NCBI GenBank assembly: GCA_037043455.1
Contig: JAWPHD010001129.1
Location: 1 to 64,000, forward strand
Length of the DNA stretch: 64,000 bases
DNA from: Cyrtodaria siliqua
Taxonomy: Eukaryota; Mollusca; Bivalvia; Adapedonta; Hiatellidae
Direction of reading: 5' to 3'
Below are positions 44,876-55,886 of the stretch, piece after piece. The notes under the pieces are model-generated. The model was given only the letters and a program-made list of their open reading frames with translations, was not told where the DNA came from and did no database searches. Position 1 is the stretch's first letter, and the number at the start of each line of letters is the position of its first letter. A program made the position numbers and the translations under genes.

Positions 44876-45975
44876 TCCTGGGTAGAACTTGTACTGTACA
44901 CCTGCCACCATCCTAAAGAATCGGCAATTTCTAAGTTACAAGTCGAGTTTCCAGTGGGATTCGAACCCGCAGCGGTAAGAGGCGAGAAGGTTTACAACGC
45001 AACGTCGTTGTTGCAACCCTAAAGGTAACAACTGCACTAAAGGTAACACACTTCACTAAAGGTAACACTTTTAAAATTTAAAGTACTTTTAAAGCAAAAC
45101 TATTTAAGCAATGCATCTACACCGAAACTGGAGATGTTTATTAACCATCCAGAGTAGTCTCATTTCTGCGTTTACGTATGGCATACAAATTAAAATAGTA
45201 TATGGGACTGGGGAGTTTCTTGATAAAGTAAGAATTGATTTTCATTTTTGCAGCGTTTATGCGGTTTGAAGCACTGGGCTTAAATGGCAAATGTCATGAA
45301 TGAATTTGGCGACTTATTGTAAGTTTGTCATTCACCACTATCGTTTAAAACCGCATTAACGCCTAAACAACGTGCGTCGTAAAACTTACCATTTACTATC
45401 CACGTTTAAAACTGCATAAACGCTAAAGAAATTAAAATCAATTATTATATAAACTGTATTTGCCCGTCGCTATAGTACCAACAATAACGTGCCTTGAGAG
45501 AATAATAATGATAAAAAAGGCAAGAGAGACAACTACCGTTACGGTATTTTCAGACAGTTGAATAAACTCTTTCTACTGAGACACACTGGATGCGCGCGTA
45601 TTAGCTTCGATTCTTTGAAAAGTGACGTTTACTCGAAATCGGAGGTTTTTTTCAAATGAATATTATAATTACTCAATATATTTTGCTTTGCGGCTTATTT
45701 TCCTCGCAAAAATATATAGCCGAGTTTCCAATCTGAAAACAAGTACCAAGAATGTGTTGTTACCTTTCGGGCATAGGGTTGTTACCGTAAGTGCAGGTCA
45801 AACTCGTGTTACCTTTAGTGCAGCAGTTGCTACCTTTATTGCAAACTTTTTGTTGCCTTTAGTGTAGGTTGTTACCTTTAGTCTCAAAAGTGTTACCTTT
45901 AGTGAAGTTTGTTACCTTTAGAGAAGTTGTTACCTTTAGGGTTGCAACCGTCGTTAACCACTTGGACACGGCGAC
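44876..45975 (-). mobile_element. tRNA-Ser-like SINE split by an insertion
   Basis: On the minus strand the head at about 45975-45941 has GCCGTGTCCAAGTGGTTAAC (A box). After removal of 45018-45940 it continues to a B box GGGTTCGAATCCC (about 44950-44970), then the family body ACTCGACTTGTAACTTAGAA and GGTGTACAGTACAAGTTC. Related copies lie at 20100-20290 and 22023-22165. Head and body are fully separated by the insertion, so this copy is dead. Confidence 0.7.
45018..45940. mobile_element. 923 bp TIR element with 8 bp target-site duplication
   Basis: GTTGCAAC flanks it exactly (45010-45017 and 45941-45948). The ends are CCTAAAGGTAACAACT and its complement, and both ends are short tandem arrays of ~18-20 bp units built on ACTAAAGGTAACA (three at the left, about ten at the right). 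An 8 bp duplication is typical of hAT-like and P-like DNA transposons; the class is inference. No ORF of note; 45622-45867 reads through the right array. Confidence 0.85.
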
Positions 45976-46439
45976 GGCACCTCACACTCATAAAGCTTTA
46001 ATCAGTTTTTCCTTGATAAGTGGATGCACCTATAGGTGTAGCACACCCATTGCAACACAGGATGTTTCAGCCTGGGTATCGCATAATGGCGGTCAATAAA
46101 TAATTCTCATTTCTTTGTAAAAAAAAAAGAGCATTTTCACTAATTTAAAGTGCTATTTTTGGTTTATATCACATTGTTGATATATTTGTTATATCTTTCA
46201 AGCATTGTCACGTTAAAATTGTGAGTTTTTAATTATTTTTGCTTATATGGAAATGAGTGTATGAATACAATATTTTGGCATCTCAGTGTTTATGTTTTTA
46301 AAGGGACCATTCATTCATGAGACATGTTCTTTCTTAGAAGATAAATGACCCACATTTTTCTGAGGATTTTTGGCAGCATATGTGTCATTTGTGATGAGAA
46401 TGTAAGTTATTCATTTTTAATTTGGGCTTAGATATGAAT
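45976..46439. other. Gene-free stretch
   Basis: Nothing supportable is seen. Confidence 0.4.
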
Positions 46440-47297
46440 GACAACATGGCATTTAAATTGTAATTCACACACAACTCAATGCAACAATCAAAGGGCGTGT
46501 TACACCTATAAGGCGGGATCTGTGAATTGTCATTTTCTCTCAGATTCTTACTTAACTGGCTGTTTTCCTTTTGGAATGATTATTTATCTTCAAAAAAATA
46601 CTTCACGCTCTTTTAAAACCGGTTTTGAATTTTGTTTTGCTATTCTTTGCCGCGGAAAGCCGTAATTTGGAGTTTCAGATTTTTTAAAGTCTTTAATGAT
46701 GGCCTGGAGAAATATTTTCCACTAAAACTAGGCTTGCTTGGTATCAACATGTAGATATGTGTATTTGTCATCATAATTTAGCATTACTATTTTTAAAACC
46801 CTGCTTTTATAGGTATGACACTATAAAATCCTCCCCCTTACCCCCTAAAATTGGGTTTACTGAGATAATGTCAGAGAGAACTGTAGGCAAAGTATGCTGC
46901 CCAATAATTAAAACTTGGCTTTTAAGCACAACACTAGAACCAGACTTGCATTAATGAGTATTCATGTATTATTACCAAATTAAGGTATGATGCCACCAAA
47001 AGTGAAAAATTGCCTTGAAAATTGGATTCTGGCATGACAATCAGCACATTTTGCATTCAAAGAGCAGTTTTGGTAGCTTAACCTCTTGATTTCTTCATGT
47101 TTATTGACTTTATGAAGCATTTAATACAGCATATCAAGTATAGGTAAGCCCAATGTCATTTTATAAAACAGTTAAGTTAGGTTAAAACTGAAAAAAAATG
47201 TCCGCTGATTTGTGTCGCTGTCGACAACATGGCATTTACATTTTAATTCACACACAACTCAATGCAACAAACAATGGGCGTGTTACACCTATACATT
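46440..47297. repeat. Pair of ~75 bp direct repeats 782 bp apart
   Basis: ACAACATGGCATTT...TAATTCACACACAACTCAAT...GGGCGTGTTACACCTATA occurs at 46440-46515 and 47222-47297. The intervening DNA has no recognisable gene. Confidence 0.75.
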
Positions 47298-47640
47298 TTG
47301 GGGGTCAAAGGGTTACCTGATAGTGAACAACCTTGTCCGCTCTATAATCAATTTGTGTAGCCATATGCATGCAACGTCACAGGTATACTGTCCATGGTGA
47401 GAGGATGACCTTTATACAGTATGGGGTCAATGGGTTTAAGGTTAAGGTTACAATGACCTGATAATTAAAGACAGTGTCGGCTCTATAACTCAAGACTGCT
47501 AGCCATATGCAATAAACGTCACCGATAGACAGGCCATAGAGAAGGGACGAACCTATACATTTTGGGGTCAATAAGTACAAGGTGAAGGTTACCATTACCT
47601 GATAATGAAATACCTCGTCCGTTCTATGACAGCAGTAGAA
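47290..47640. repeat. Tandem-core repeat, ~125-135 bp units
   Basis: Units share ATTTTGGGGGTCAA, AAGGTTACC(A)TTACCTGATA, GTCCGCTCTATAA and AGCCATATGCA. There are about two and a half copies. Confidence 0.75.
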
Positions 47641-47960
47641 AATAGAACAAAAACTGCTATGAACAATCTCAAGTGGGGTAGTATTAGTAGGCTGGCCATC
47701 TTGCTTTTAAAATCCAATGAGACTGCATGCGTATGATGTTGATCGTCCCGCCGGCAACACTCGTTATTCGACGACCAGGCGCGTTTTTGACTATTTTCGA
47801 ACGTTCAATCATACAGCAGTAGAACCAAAATGGTGATCAACGGTCTCAAATGTGAGATTTTAGTAGCACTACCACAAGGCGTTAAAAAACGCTGCGCTCG
47901 CGTGTATATGTGGTTGATCTTCCCGCCGGCGACAGTCGTTATCCGACAACAAAACCTATT
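47640..47960. repeat. Diverged ~190 bp tandem duplication
   Basis: GCAGTAGAA...AACAATCTCAA...GTTGATCGTCCCGCCGGC...CGTTATTCGACGAC near 47630-47770 recurs at 47815-47955 with GTTGATCTTCCCGCCGGC. Confidence 0.7.
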
Positions 47961-48059
47961 TTTGTTTAATAAGTTTCAACTGTAACGGTTGAGAATGAAG
48001 TGCGAAAGAGGTCTATAAAACATGATGGTTAGAAATGGAAAGTAGAGACAACAATAGAT

Positions 48060-48745
48060 GTTGATGGTAGTGTTTCTACTGCTCTACTGCATCTACTGCT
48101 AGAAATATATACTTCTATTGCTACTGATAGTACTTGTAGTACTTACTGCTACTGCTCCTATTGCTAGCAGTGCCTAAAAGGTCACAGCATTAACGGTAGG
48201 GAAACAGATATATATACACATACACTTGATATTGGCGAAACGGTTATGGTTGAAAATTGAACTTATATTCTTGCGATGAGTATATCGAGTATATTGAGAT
48301 GGTGCTCTACTACCTACTGCTACTGCTGGCAGTAGCTACTGCTACTGAAGCAGCAGTATCAGTAGCAGTAGCAAACATATGATGGTTGCGAAAGGGGTTG
48401 TCTGATAAACATGATGGTGGGAAAGTAGAAACAACATACTTTCGCAAAGAAAACATATATCGTCATAATTACGATGACTATTGACTATATTGCTGCTAGT
48501 GCTGGCAGTAGTAAGCAGTAGCAGTAGCAGTAGCAATAGCAGTAGCAAACATATGATGGCTGCGAAAGGGGTGGCCTGTTAAACATGTGTGTGGGAAGTA
48601 GAAACAACATACTTGCGAAAAGAAAACATACTTACGATGACTATTGAGTCTACTGCTGCTACTGCTGGCAGTAGCTACTGCTACTGCTGCTACTGCTGAC
48701 AGTAGTTAGCAGTAGCAGTAGCAGTAACACACATATGATTGTTGC
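48060..48745. repeat. CAGTAG/CTACTG hexamer array with ~180 bp tandem units
   Basis: CTACTG runs (for example CTACTGCTACTGCTGGCAGT) are followed by complementary CAGTAG runs, so each cluster can fold into long hairpins. The clusters are embedded in units with AACATATGATGGTTGCGAAA at 48373, 48548 and 48731. The minus-strand ORF at 48342-48548 (poly-Leu) is an artefact. Confidence 0.9.
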
Positions 48746-48789
48746 GAAAGGGGTTGTCTGCTAAACATGATGTTGGGAAAGTAGAAACA

Positions 48790-49615
48790 ACATATTTGTG
48801 CAAAGAATAGGAATGAGTGTAAAGACAAGATCTAGATTGTGTAAATGGGTTAAAATTCATGAGTTTACTGAAATACTGTGTACCCCGTCACGGCTTTCAA
48901 CCATAAAACTATTCTTATTCCTTCAATAACATTTTGTTGTAAGAGTTTTTCAAAACTGGATTTCAACCGGGAGTAGCATTTTGTGTTCTGCATTAGGTGA
49001 ACTAAGTTTCATAAAAATCAATTAACTATTGGCGACAAAATCAGACAAAATTTTACCTGAGTCGAGGCCTGATTTCTTGACTATTTCGGGTTGAACCCTA
49101 TCATTTGCACAAGAATTGCATGTGCGAGGAAAGCCGCACACACATTTGGATCCATAACACGTAGTAAAATGTGCAACGTGAAAGTTGTACAAAACCGCAT
49201 AATAAAACATGTGTGCCTTTCCAACTAGCATAACTAAAGATTGAAATTACAACGCATTCTTCAATTAAACTATAGTAAACAAGAACGCCGCCCAACGGGG
49301 CATTATACGCCCGTTTCCTAGGTGTCAGGCGCGTAGCTGCCTATACGCAGGCACGCACCTGCTTATGAACATTTTGGAAAGAAAAAAATACATAATGCAT
49401 TTCAAAGCAATTTTAATGATTTGTTAGTATTGCAACCAACCATGAGTATAAAGAAAACTGGTCTAGCTGCGCGTCTGTAGGTGTCAGTTCAATATATCGC
49501 TTAACTTTGACCTTCTAATAAAAAAAAAAATGATAGGGATGTTGTTTAACCAAGAGCACTATTCGTATACAATTTCAAGACTGTAGATCAAATAATTCAT
49601 GAATAACAACTGGGA
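48790..49615. other. Gene-poor stretch
   Basis: A minus-strand frame at 49022-49231 contains a Cys-rich segment (TTCYGSKCVCGFPRTCNSC) followed by a charged tail, but I recognise no family and see no partner exon. A GC-rich patch at 49285-49370 has near-palindromic GCAGGCACGCACCTGC. Confidence 0.35.
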
Positions 49616-49619
49616 AGGG

Positions 49620-50440
49620 ATTTGTCATGATCACAGTGACCTTGACATCTGACCTACTAAGCTTAAAATCAGTGGGGTTGTTTTTTTAACATGGGTACTA
49701 TTTCTATAACGTTTAATAGTAACAAGTTACAGTGAGGAAAATGTCTTAAAAATTCAGTCATTGTCAGTTCAATGTGACCTTGATGACCTACTGAACCCAA
49801 AAGTAATAGTTTTTCTCCTCTGACCAAGGGCAATGCACCAATGAAGTTTAATAAGCGTGGGTATCATATTTCCGGGAATGTCATTTGCAATGTGTATTTC
49901 TATATGAGAACATAGTGACCTTGACCTTTGACCCACTAAGCCCAAAAGCAATTGGGTTTCTCCTCTCACCAAGGCCAATATGTCTACACAGTTGTTATCA
50001 CTTGGAATATGGACCGGTAACCTGAACCTTTGACCTAGTGACCCCAAAGCAACAAGGTTCCTCCTCTGACCAAAGGCAATGTATTTATTTATAAATGTTC
50101 ACGAGTGTGAGTGTTGTGGTTTCACAGTTATTTAGCGGAATGTGTATTGACATATAAGGCCATGGTGACCTTGACATTTGGCCTACTGACCACAAAGACA
50201 ATAAGGTTCTTGTCAACGTCAATGCACATACGACGTTTCATCAGTGGTGTGTGTGTGTGTGTGGGAGGGGGTGTTATTTTGTTGATGTTACCACATAAGG
50301 TCATAGTGACCTGACCATTGACCTGCTAACCCCAATGAAATACGATACTTTCTCTCACCAAGGGCAATGTATCTACGAAGTTTCATGAGTGTAGGTGTTA
50401 TGGTTTTGAAATTATCGCACGAAATGCCTATTTCCATATA
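49620..50440. repeat. Tandem-core repeat, ~125-140 bp units
   Basis: About six units share GTGACCTTGACCTTTGACC, TACTAAGCCCAAAAGCAA and CTCCTCTCACCAAGGGCAAT. A (GT)n run lies at 50246-50262. ORFs at 49769-50047 and 50111-50314 are repeat shadows. Confidence 0.85.
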
Positions 50441-50709
50441 GACCGAAAGCGTAATCGGGATGTTAAGAAATTACAGCGATCGATCTAAAAGGTCGATATA
50501 ACAACAACTCGTGAAAGTGGAAATGCAAAGTAGCAAGGCACTACAATATTTTGGGTGTTAAATTTCAAAGGTGCCTTTCTTGGGTCCCATGTATGTTTTA
50601 ATGGAATAGTTCTTAGAAGAATGCTGGTTTACATTCTCAATGGACAAGCATTTTGAAATCTGGCTCTCCCGTTTCTGAATCTTCAACTACACATAATATA
50701 TTATTATTA

Positions 50710-50871
50710 TTATTCGTATTCATTCTTAATAGCAGCTCCATATATGTCAGGAAACTTCTGGAGGCAGACATACGTGTCTTTAATGTCAAGTCTTGGCTCT
50801 CGTAAATCAAAACCTTGAATATTGTCACTGTCTAACAGCACAAGTTGGTCAAAGAATTTCCCCGCTGAATC
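50710..50871 (-). CDS. Candidate terminal exon of an unknown protein
   Basis: On the minus strand an acceptor-like GCATGTTTATTAG ends at 50872. It opens a 53-codon frame to TAA at 50710-50712, in phase 0. The peptide is coding-like and acidic: DSAGKFFDQLVLLDSDNIQG, later REPRLDIKDTYVCLQKFPD and a KNEYE C terminus. There is no Met start, which fits an internal exon boundary. I do not recognise the protein and no upstream exon is evident in 50872-53900. An overlapping frame (50637-50828) with poly-Asn is less plausible. Confidence 0.35.
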   Translation of the reverse strand, partial: DSAGKFFDQLVLLDSDNIQGFDLREPRLDIKDTYVCLQKFPDIYGAAIKNEYE

Positions 50872-50879
50872 CTAATAAA

Positions 50880-51490
50880 CATGCAACAGGTTTCTGTTTC
50901 AATAACCTTAAGGAAGCACCACTCTGAAGTGCCAGACTCCTCCACCTCAGCGGTGTAGACCTTGATAATAATGATTTGTTTTAAAGTTTCCAGAGTGGTG
51001 ATGCAAGATTTCCCATGCTATTTTATATATTTTTGTTGCTAAGATGGGTTCTCCACTTTCATGAATCTGTGCGAGAATATATTAGAAGACCAACAGCGAC
51101 TGTAAATAGGAACGTTGTCCGGTGTAACATGTGGGTGTTCCATGGAAAGACTTCCTCCCATATATTACTGGTATGCTTTGATATGCTCCCTCACCGACTC
51201 AAAAATAGCTGATTTAATAGGGATGGAATGCAACCAGCCAATACCTGTGTATTCTGGCCAATACCTGTGTATTCTGCTTGTCTCCATCTGTAAAACACAA
51301 TATCAGTTTGTAAATAAATGCTCCTGTGTTGTTTACTGTTATCATAATATAAATACAATTATGGACTTTTAACGAAAATTAATAATAATTTTACTGACAG
51401 GTCCATAGAACCACGTAAAGACTCTATCATTGTCAATGTCACTGTTTAAATGGGTGAAATTCATATCACTATCTAAAGAAATATAACAAG
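50880..51490. other. Gene-free stretch with a small inverted repeat
   Basis: CACCACTCTG (about 50918) and CAGAGTGGTG (about 50992) form a stem around a GC-richer loop. AATACCTGTGTATTCTG is duplicated at about 51240-51277. Nothing else is supported. Confidence 0.45.
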
Positions 51491-51660
51491 ATCGGACAGG
51501 GAAAGTAGCATTCAAGGAGGACAGTCAACTACAAAACACAAAAACAAACACGCAAACAGACAAACAAGAAGGCAAAAGTAATAATAAATGCAAGCGACAT
51601 CACAAACACAAAAGGGTTGACCGCCTTGGAACGGTCAATGGCAAAGTAGGCCACTGGGAT
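51491..51660 (-). mobile_element. Dispersed repeat R, copy 2 (truncated)
   Basis: It matches 11071 onward from ATCGGACAGGGAAAGTAGCA to GGCCACTGGGAT with a ~12 bp deletion after GGGTTGAC, then stops. This is the T-rich end in minus-strand reading, so the copy is truncated at the other end. Confidence 0.85.
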
Positions 51661-51939
51661 CTAGTCATTTTAATTCCTGCATGTACGAAACAGAGCAAAG
51701 CTCAAACAAACAAGTGTGAAATAACAAAGTTGATGACACATACGATTTAAGGCTAAGATCAATAAAATTGTGTGGTCCTATTCTAATGTAATACATATAT
51801 AATAAGACTAGAAGGGTTTTCCACGGAACACTTTTGTCGTCTGCCGTTTGTTTATTTGACCACGTACAGTCTAACTATGAAGTTTGAAAACACAGGGTGC
51901 AATCCTTCAGGAATTATGGAGCAGTTATTTTTAAGTGTT
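51661..51939. other. Gene-free stretch
   Basis: No feature is supported. Confidence 0.4.
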
Positions 51940-52345
51940 AAAATTATTGAAAAGGGGCATACATCTGCACTTGATAATTGATCAGAAAAATTGTATAAAG
52001 TTTCATGACCGTAGGTCAATATTTTGCCAAGTTATGAACTAGGTTAGGTCGCATGTTAAAGTTTTATGAAAATTGGGTATAACTCTGCCAAATGAAAGTC
52101 AGAGTTATTGGACAAGTGTAACGACATTCCTTCGGTAAAGACGAATAATCACGTGTGTGAAGTTTCATGAACATAGGTCAAATACTTTTCTAGTTATGAC
52201 CAGTTATGAGCTTGGTTAGGTTGCAGGTTAACGTTTTATGAAAAGGGGCATAAGTCTGCTGAAATGGAAGCGTTATTGGTCGTGGTTAACAATACAATAT
52301 TCTGTGTGGTAAGATGAATATGTGTGTGAAGTTCGCAGGCGACAC
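51940..52345. repeat. Tandem-core repeat, ~150-180 bp units
   Basis: About two and a half units share AAGTTTCATGA(C/A)C(A/G)TAGGTCAA, TTATGA(A/G)CT(A/T)GGTTAGGT and GTTTTATGAAAA(G/T)GGG(C/T)AT. Confidence 0.75.
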
Positions 52346-53902
52346 AAACAACTGATCAATTTACATTATGATCTGAATAGTGTTTGGTATGTAGGTAGTA
52401 TCTGAGAAATAGAGCTTTAGAGCAAAAGCTTTATGTATAATGACAGTTATACTTATTTTGTATGTTTATTCCCAACACAATGTCATCCTAACATACATGT
52501 CCAAATTATACGCATATCTTGTGTACTCCAGTATATATACACTGTTTCTCCAGACCAACTATAATTGGCAATTAATTTTCATTTAACACTGATAACTTGT
52601 CATAAAATATTTGCTGGTAGTGTAAAGTTCTGTTTAGTGATCAGATTACATTTACAAAAGTGCATAGCAATTCTTTTTTATATTATATACAGAGCAGTGG
52701 ATATTAGAGATGAAAAAATTGGGTAAAACATGAATTAATAATACTAAAGAAAACTGTCACAGTTCCATTAAAACAAGCAGAAATTAATTATATACTAGTA
52801 GTTTGGAGTCATTGAAAACTTTACTCCAAACTGATTTGTAAGTACATTTTTCTGTCGTCTGCAAACTCTGGATCCAATGAGAGTGGTTTACATATTGTGC
52901 TATTTTTAGAGACATTCATAACTGACAGGACTGTATAGTTGGTGTAATTGATAAGACACACCTCCAATCTCTCCCTACCAGGTTAGGGAATGTTGCCACT
53001 TTAATGTTATAAAGTCATGGACACATTTGGGTGTGTTAGGCGAAATAAAGTTATATGTATGGTTCCTATTACATGCTATAAAACAATAGGGTAGGTAAGT
53101 AGGGAAACTATTTTGAATTTCTAAAAATATTTTGTATTCTAAAAAATATTTTATTTTCTAAAAAGATTTCGTTTTATATTTTGTCTTCTTTTGTTTCTTT
53201 TTTCACTCAATACTTTTGAAACCTAATACACAGAACTTAAATATATATAATTATATTTCAGGGCTCGAATTCAGCATTTTTTCCAACTGGCGTCTTTTTG
53301 CCAGTTGATTAAAACTGAACTGGCAAATTATAGCTCACTCTAGAAAAAAATAAACATCTATATTATGCGTAAATAGTTTTACTTTCTAGCAATATTCTAA
53401 ACTAGAGGACTGTTAAACACTTGCATAATATTGCCATTGCTTCAAAAGTTTACTAGCATTTTGAAAAAATGACTTAAATATGCAAGTAAAACAGCTTAAA
53501 TTTGAGCCCTTAAATGTGTTAATCTCAGGCACAGTTAGAAAAAACAGAAAGCATAATTTAACTTGATTTTATTTTTGCATACATGTAAACTGTTTAGCGG
53601 CCCTCAAACATGGGGTCAGTCGGGAAACTGGGACCACACATATAGCGCCATTTGGTCTTTGAAATATTTTGTTGAAAGCAAAAATGTTAAGCAATTGTTC
53701 AAAGTAGTATATAAAATGAAGATTCTGGGCCACAGCCTCGTTTTCGATTTTTACAGCCTCGATCTGGCCCAGAACCTCGTTCTGGACCACAGCCTCGAAG
53801 TTTCGCTTTAGGACACAGTTGAGTCTGTGGTCCAGACTAAACCTTTTATATACATATGTGCTCTACTAATATGCAGGTGGTAGTTCATACTCATATACAT
53901 AA
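52346..53902. other. Gene-poor AT-rich stretch
   Basis: AT-rich with TTCTAAAAAATATTTT words at 53110-53170. ACTGGCG...GCCAGTTGATTAAAACTGAACTGGC at 53284-53325 is a small inverted patch, and ACAGCCTCG recurs four times at 53730-53800. ORFs at 53563-53811 look like chance. Confidence 0.4.
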
Positions 53903-54470
53903 TTAAAACAATATATTACTTTTTGGCATAGTGTCCATTGCTTGTGCTCTTCCCTGCTCTATCAACTTCTGTTTTTCTTCTTCACTGATCTCCGATTTCT
54001 TAACCCTTATTTCATCCCTCATCTTAGTATACCTTTCAACTTCATCTAAAATTATCTTAAACTCTTGCTCTGATATTTGCCCGTCTTGTAAAGCCTTAGA
54101 AATCAAGTCTTCCATGCTATTTAATACTGTTTCAGTACTTTCAAATGTACAGTCTTTTGTTGCTCAACTTGCCAGCAATTCCAAGAACCCCGCATATAAA
54201 AGAAGCTATTACTAGTGGTAAAAAATCGGCGGGGCAATTATAGTTGAAAGTAGGCCTATCCCTGTCCCACCCATTCCAAGACTCGCAGAAGTCAATACCA
54301 TATCAATATCATAAATAATATTTATTCCACGTCTGCTTTTCATAAAGCGATTGTCTTTCATCTTTTTCTGTTATTAATCTCTGCTCCAATTCAGATATTT
54401 TCTGTAGTCTGTAATTCTACCCATCTTCTGCAGACAGTTCAGGATACAAAGGTGCTGTTGGTTGCTTCAT
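53903..54470 (-). pseudogene. Cassette gene 1: coiled-coil / membrane protein, broken
   Basis: A Met at 54468-54470 starts MKQPTAPLYPELS. A coiled-coil-like stretch (ISELEQRLITEKDER), two hydrophobic segments around 54170-54260, and an intact C-terminal portion at 53903-54115 (MEDLISKALQDGQISEQEF, ending in a Glu/Lys-rich helix) follow. In-frame stops near 54418 and 54320 and frame changes near 54225 and 54140 break it. The total length would be about 190 residues. It resembles, from memory only, an uncharacterised family seen in cnidarian and mollusc mobile-element loci. It diverges from gene 2 across about 165 bp. Confidence 0.5.
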
Positions 54471-54635
54471 CTTTCAGTTAAGAACTTTTTAATTTAAATA
54501 TCAAGGGTTACTTTCCGAGGTTATATAGTTAATCACAGAAACCGTTTTTATATCAAATGGAACTCTGAAGGCTGCATAATCTGAACGCTCATTTTCGCCT
54601 AAGAAAATAGTGCATCCTATTGCTCTTGTACAACG

Positions 54636-55605
54636 ATGGCGTACAGATTGGATTTTTGGCAGAATCAGTTAAACTTTGCTTTTTGGTGTGCACGTGGCGT
54701 TTATTATCAAACGCATATGAAAACATATTCTATGATTGGCTCACTGTTCAAGTTCCACGTGTATTACCAAACCAGAAGAATATTATTTTAAATGCATTGC
54801 CACAAAAACCTAGCTGGAATGTTTTTAATAATTATTTTAACCGCAGTGCTTATGAAAGAATATGTGGAGAATTCAACGTAGACAAAAACACGAACTGGTG
54901 ACAAAGTTATAACCAAGGTTTAGGGACGATTTATTATTGGACTAATAGTGGTTATCATCCACTTCAACACGCAAATACTGTGTATGTCATCAAGATATAT
55001 AGTTTTACAGCATATAAAAATCGAAACAACGTATCATATAGATTATATACCACAAGGGTCCGAAGCAAACGATGCATGGACTGCATGCATGCTTGATAAG
55101 TCGTATGGATTCACACATGCAGGAGAAGAAAGAAGAATTAATGATTCCATAAGGACTTATTGGTGGGCAATTCTTGCTCGCAATCTCAAACAAGAACTCA
55201 TATCATAGGCACTGGTACGGCGTTTGATGCCCAGAAGCAATTTCTCGCAAATGTAGAAAATTATATCTAGTCCAGTGGATTTGCCAAGTCAAATATCAAG
55301 ATATCAAGATACGTTGAAATATGCCAGAAGTAAAATAGATTTTGTTTTTGGAGTTGGTTTATATATGTCGCCGAGTGATATGGACCTTCAAATTGGAACT
55401 ATTCAAGATTATAATAATGACATTGTCATAGCATCAGAAAATCAATAAAAATGATGACTCGAATATAACACCTGTACCATCAAGGATAGTTGCTCCCGTG
55501 CAAGGCGTAAACACGAATAAATGGGGAAACCCTGATATTCCATTGTTTCCACCCGCAGAACAAACGAATTTTGCAGAAAATCATGACGATAAAGAACTGA
55601 TTTGA
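54636..55605 (+). pseudogene. Cassette gene 2: putative structural-type protein, broken
   Basis: ATG at 54636-54638 opens with MAYRLDFWQNQLNFAFW. Homogeneous coding-like text continues through several frames: SWNVFNNYFNRSAYERIC (to a TGA at 54899-54901), SYGFTHAGEERRINDSIRTY (54948-55208 frame), GTGTAFDAQKQFLANVE (to a TAG at 55268-55270) and VFGVGLYMSPSDM (to a TAA near 55447). A further proline-rich tail runs to about 55605. At least four frame changes and two internal stops show it is dead. The length (~300 aa) and conserved order suggest one protein, possibly a structural protein of a mobile or virus-like element. I infer this from context and have no homology test. Confidence 0.5.
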
Positions 55606-55670
55606 TTGTTGGGGGTATAATTATAGGATGACAACGAGAGTCTTATATTAAATTACTTCTTAGTAATCCA

Positions 55671-55871
55671 TTATTTGGCGGCAAAATATAACAAAGAATC
55701 AAAAGCAATACCTAAAGCCAACAGATTGTTTCCAAGCCAGTTTAAGACTTTTCCAGTAGTAGATAATAAATAAGACACAATAGACCCAAATACTCCAGGC
55801 AAGACTTCGGCGGATTTTTCATGAAGTGTAGAAATAAGCTTACCAAGACTACTTAACTGTTTTTTACCCAT
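55671..55871 (-). CDS. Cassette gene 3: small ORF, 66 aa, intact
   Basis: This is the only unbroken frame of the cassette. It runs from MGKKQLSSLGKLISTLHEKS through an amphipathic first half to a hydrophobic second half (NWLGNNLLALGIAFDSLLY), as in small membrane-active or membrane-anchored proteins. It lies 15 bp downstream of gene 4 on the same strand, which suggests co-transcription in the live element. The function is unknown; it could also be a remnant that escaped mutation because it is short. Confidence 0.5.
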   Translation of the reverse strand: MGKKQLSSLGKLISTLHEKSAEVLPGVFGSIVSYLLSTTGKVLNWLGNNLLALGIAFDSLLYFAAK

Positions 55872-55886
55872 TATTTTACTCCCCCT

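Noticed and set aside
44695..45022. Three overlapping Ser/Cys/Pro-rich ORFs resembling a cysteine-rich peptide
   Set aside because: They translate the TCTG/CCTG/TCCG microsatellite in three frames.
49022..49231. Cys-rich minus-strand ORF as a host exon
   Set aside because: There are several CxC-like residues but no family I can name, no clear splice sites and no neighbouring exon.
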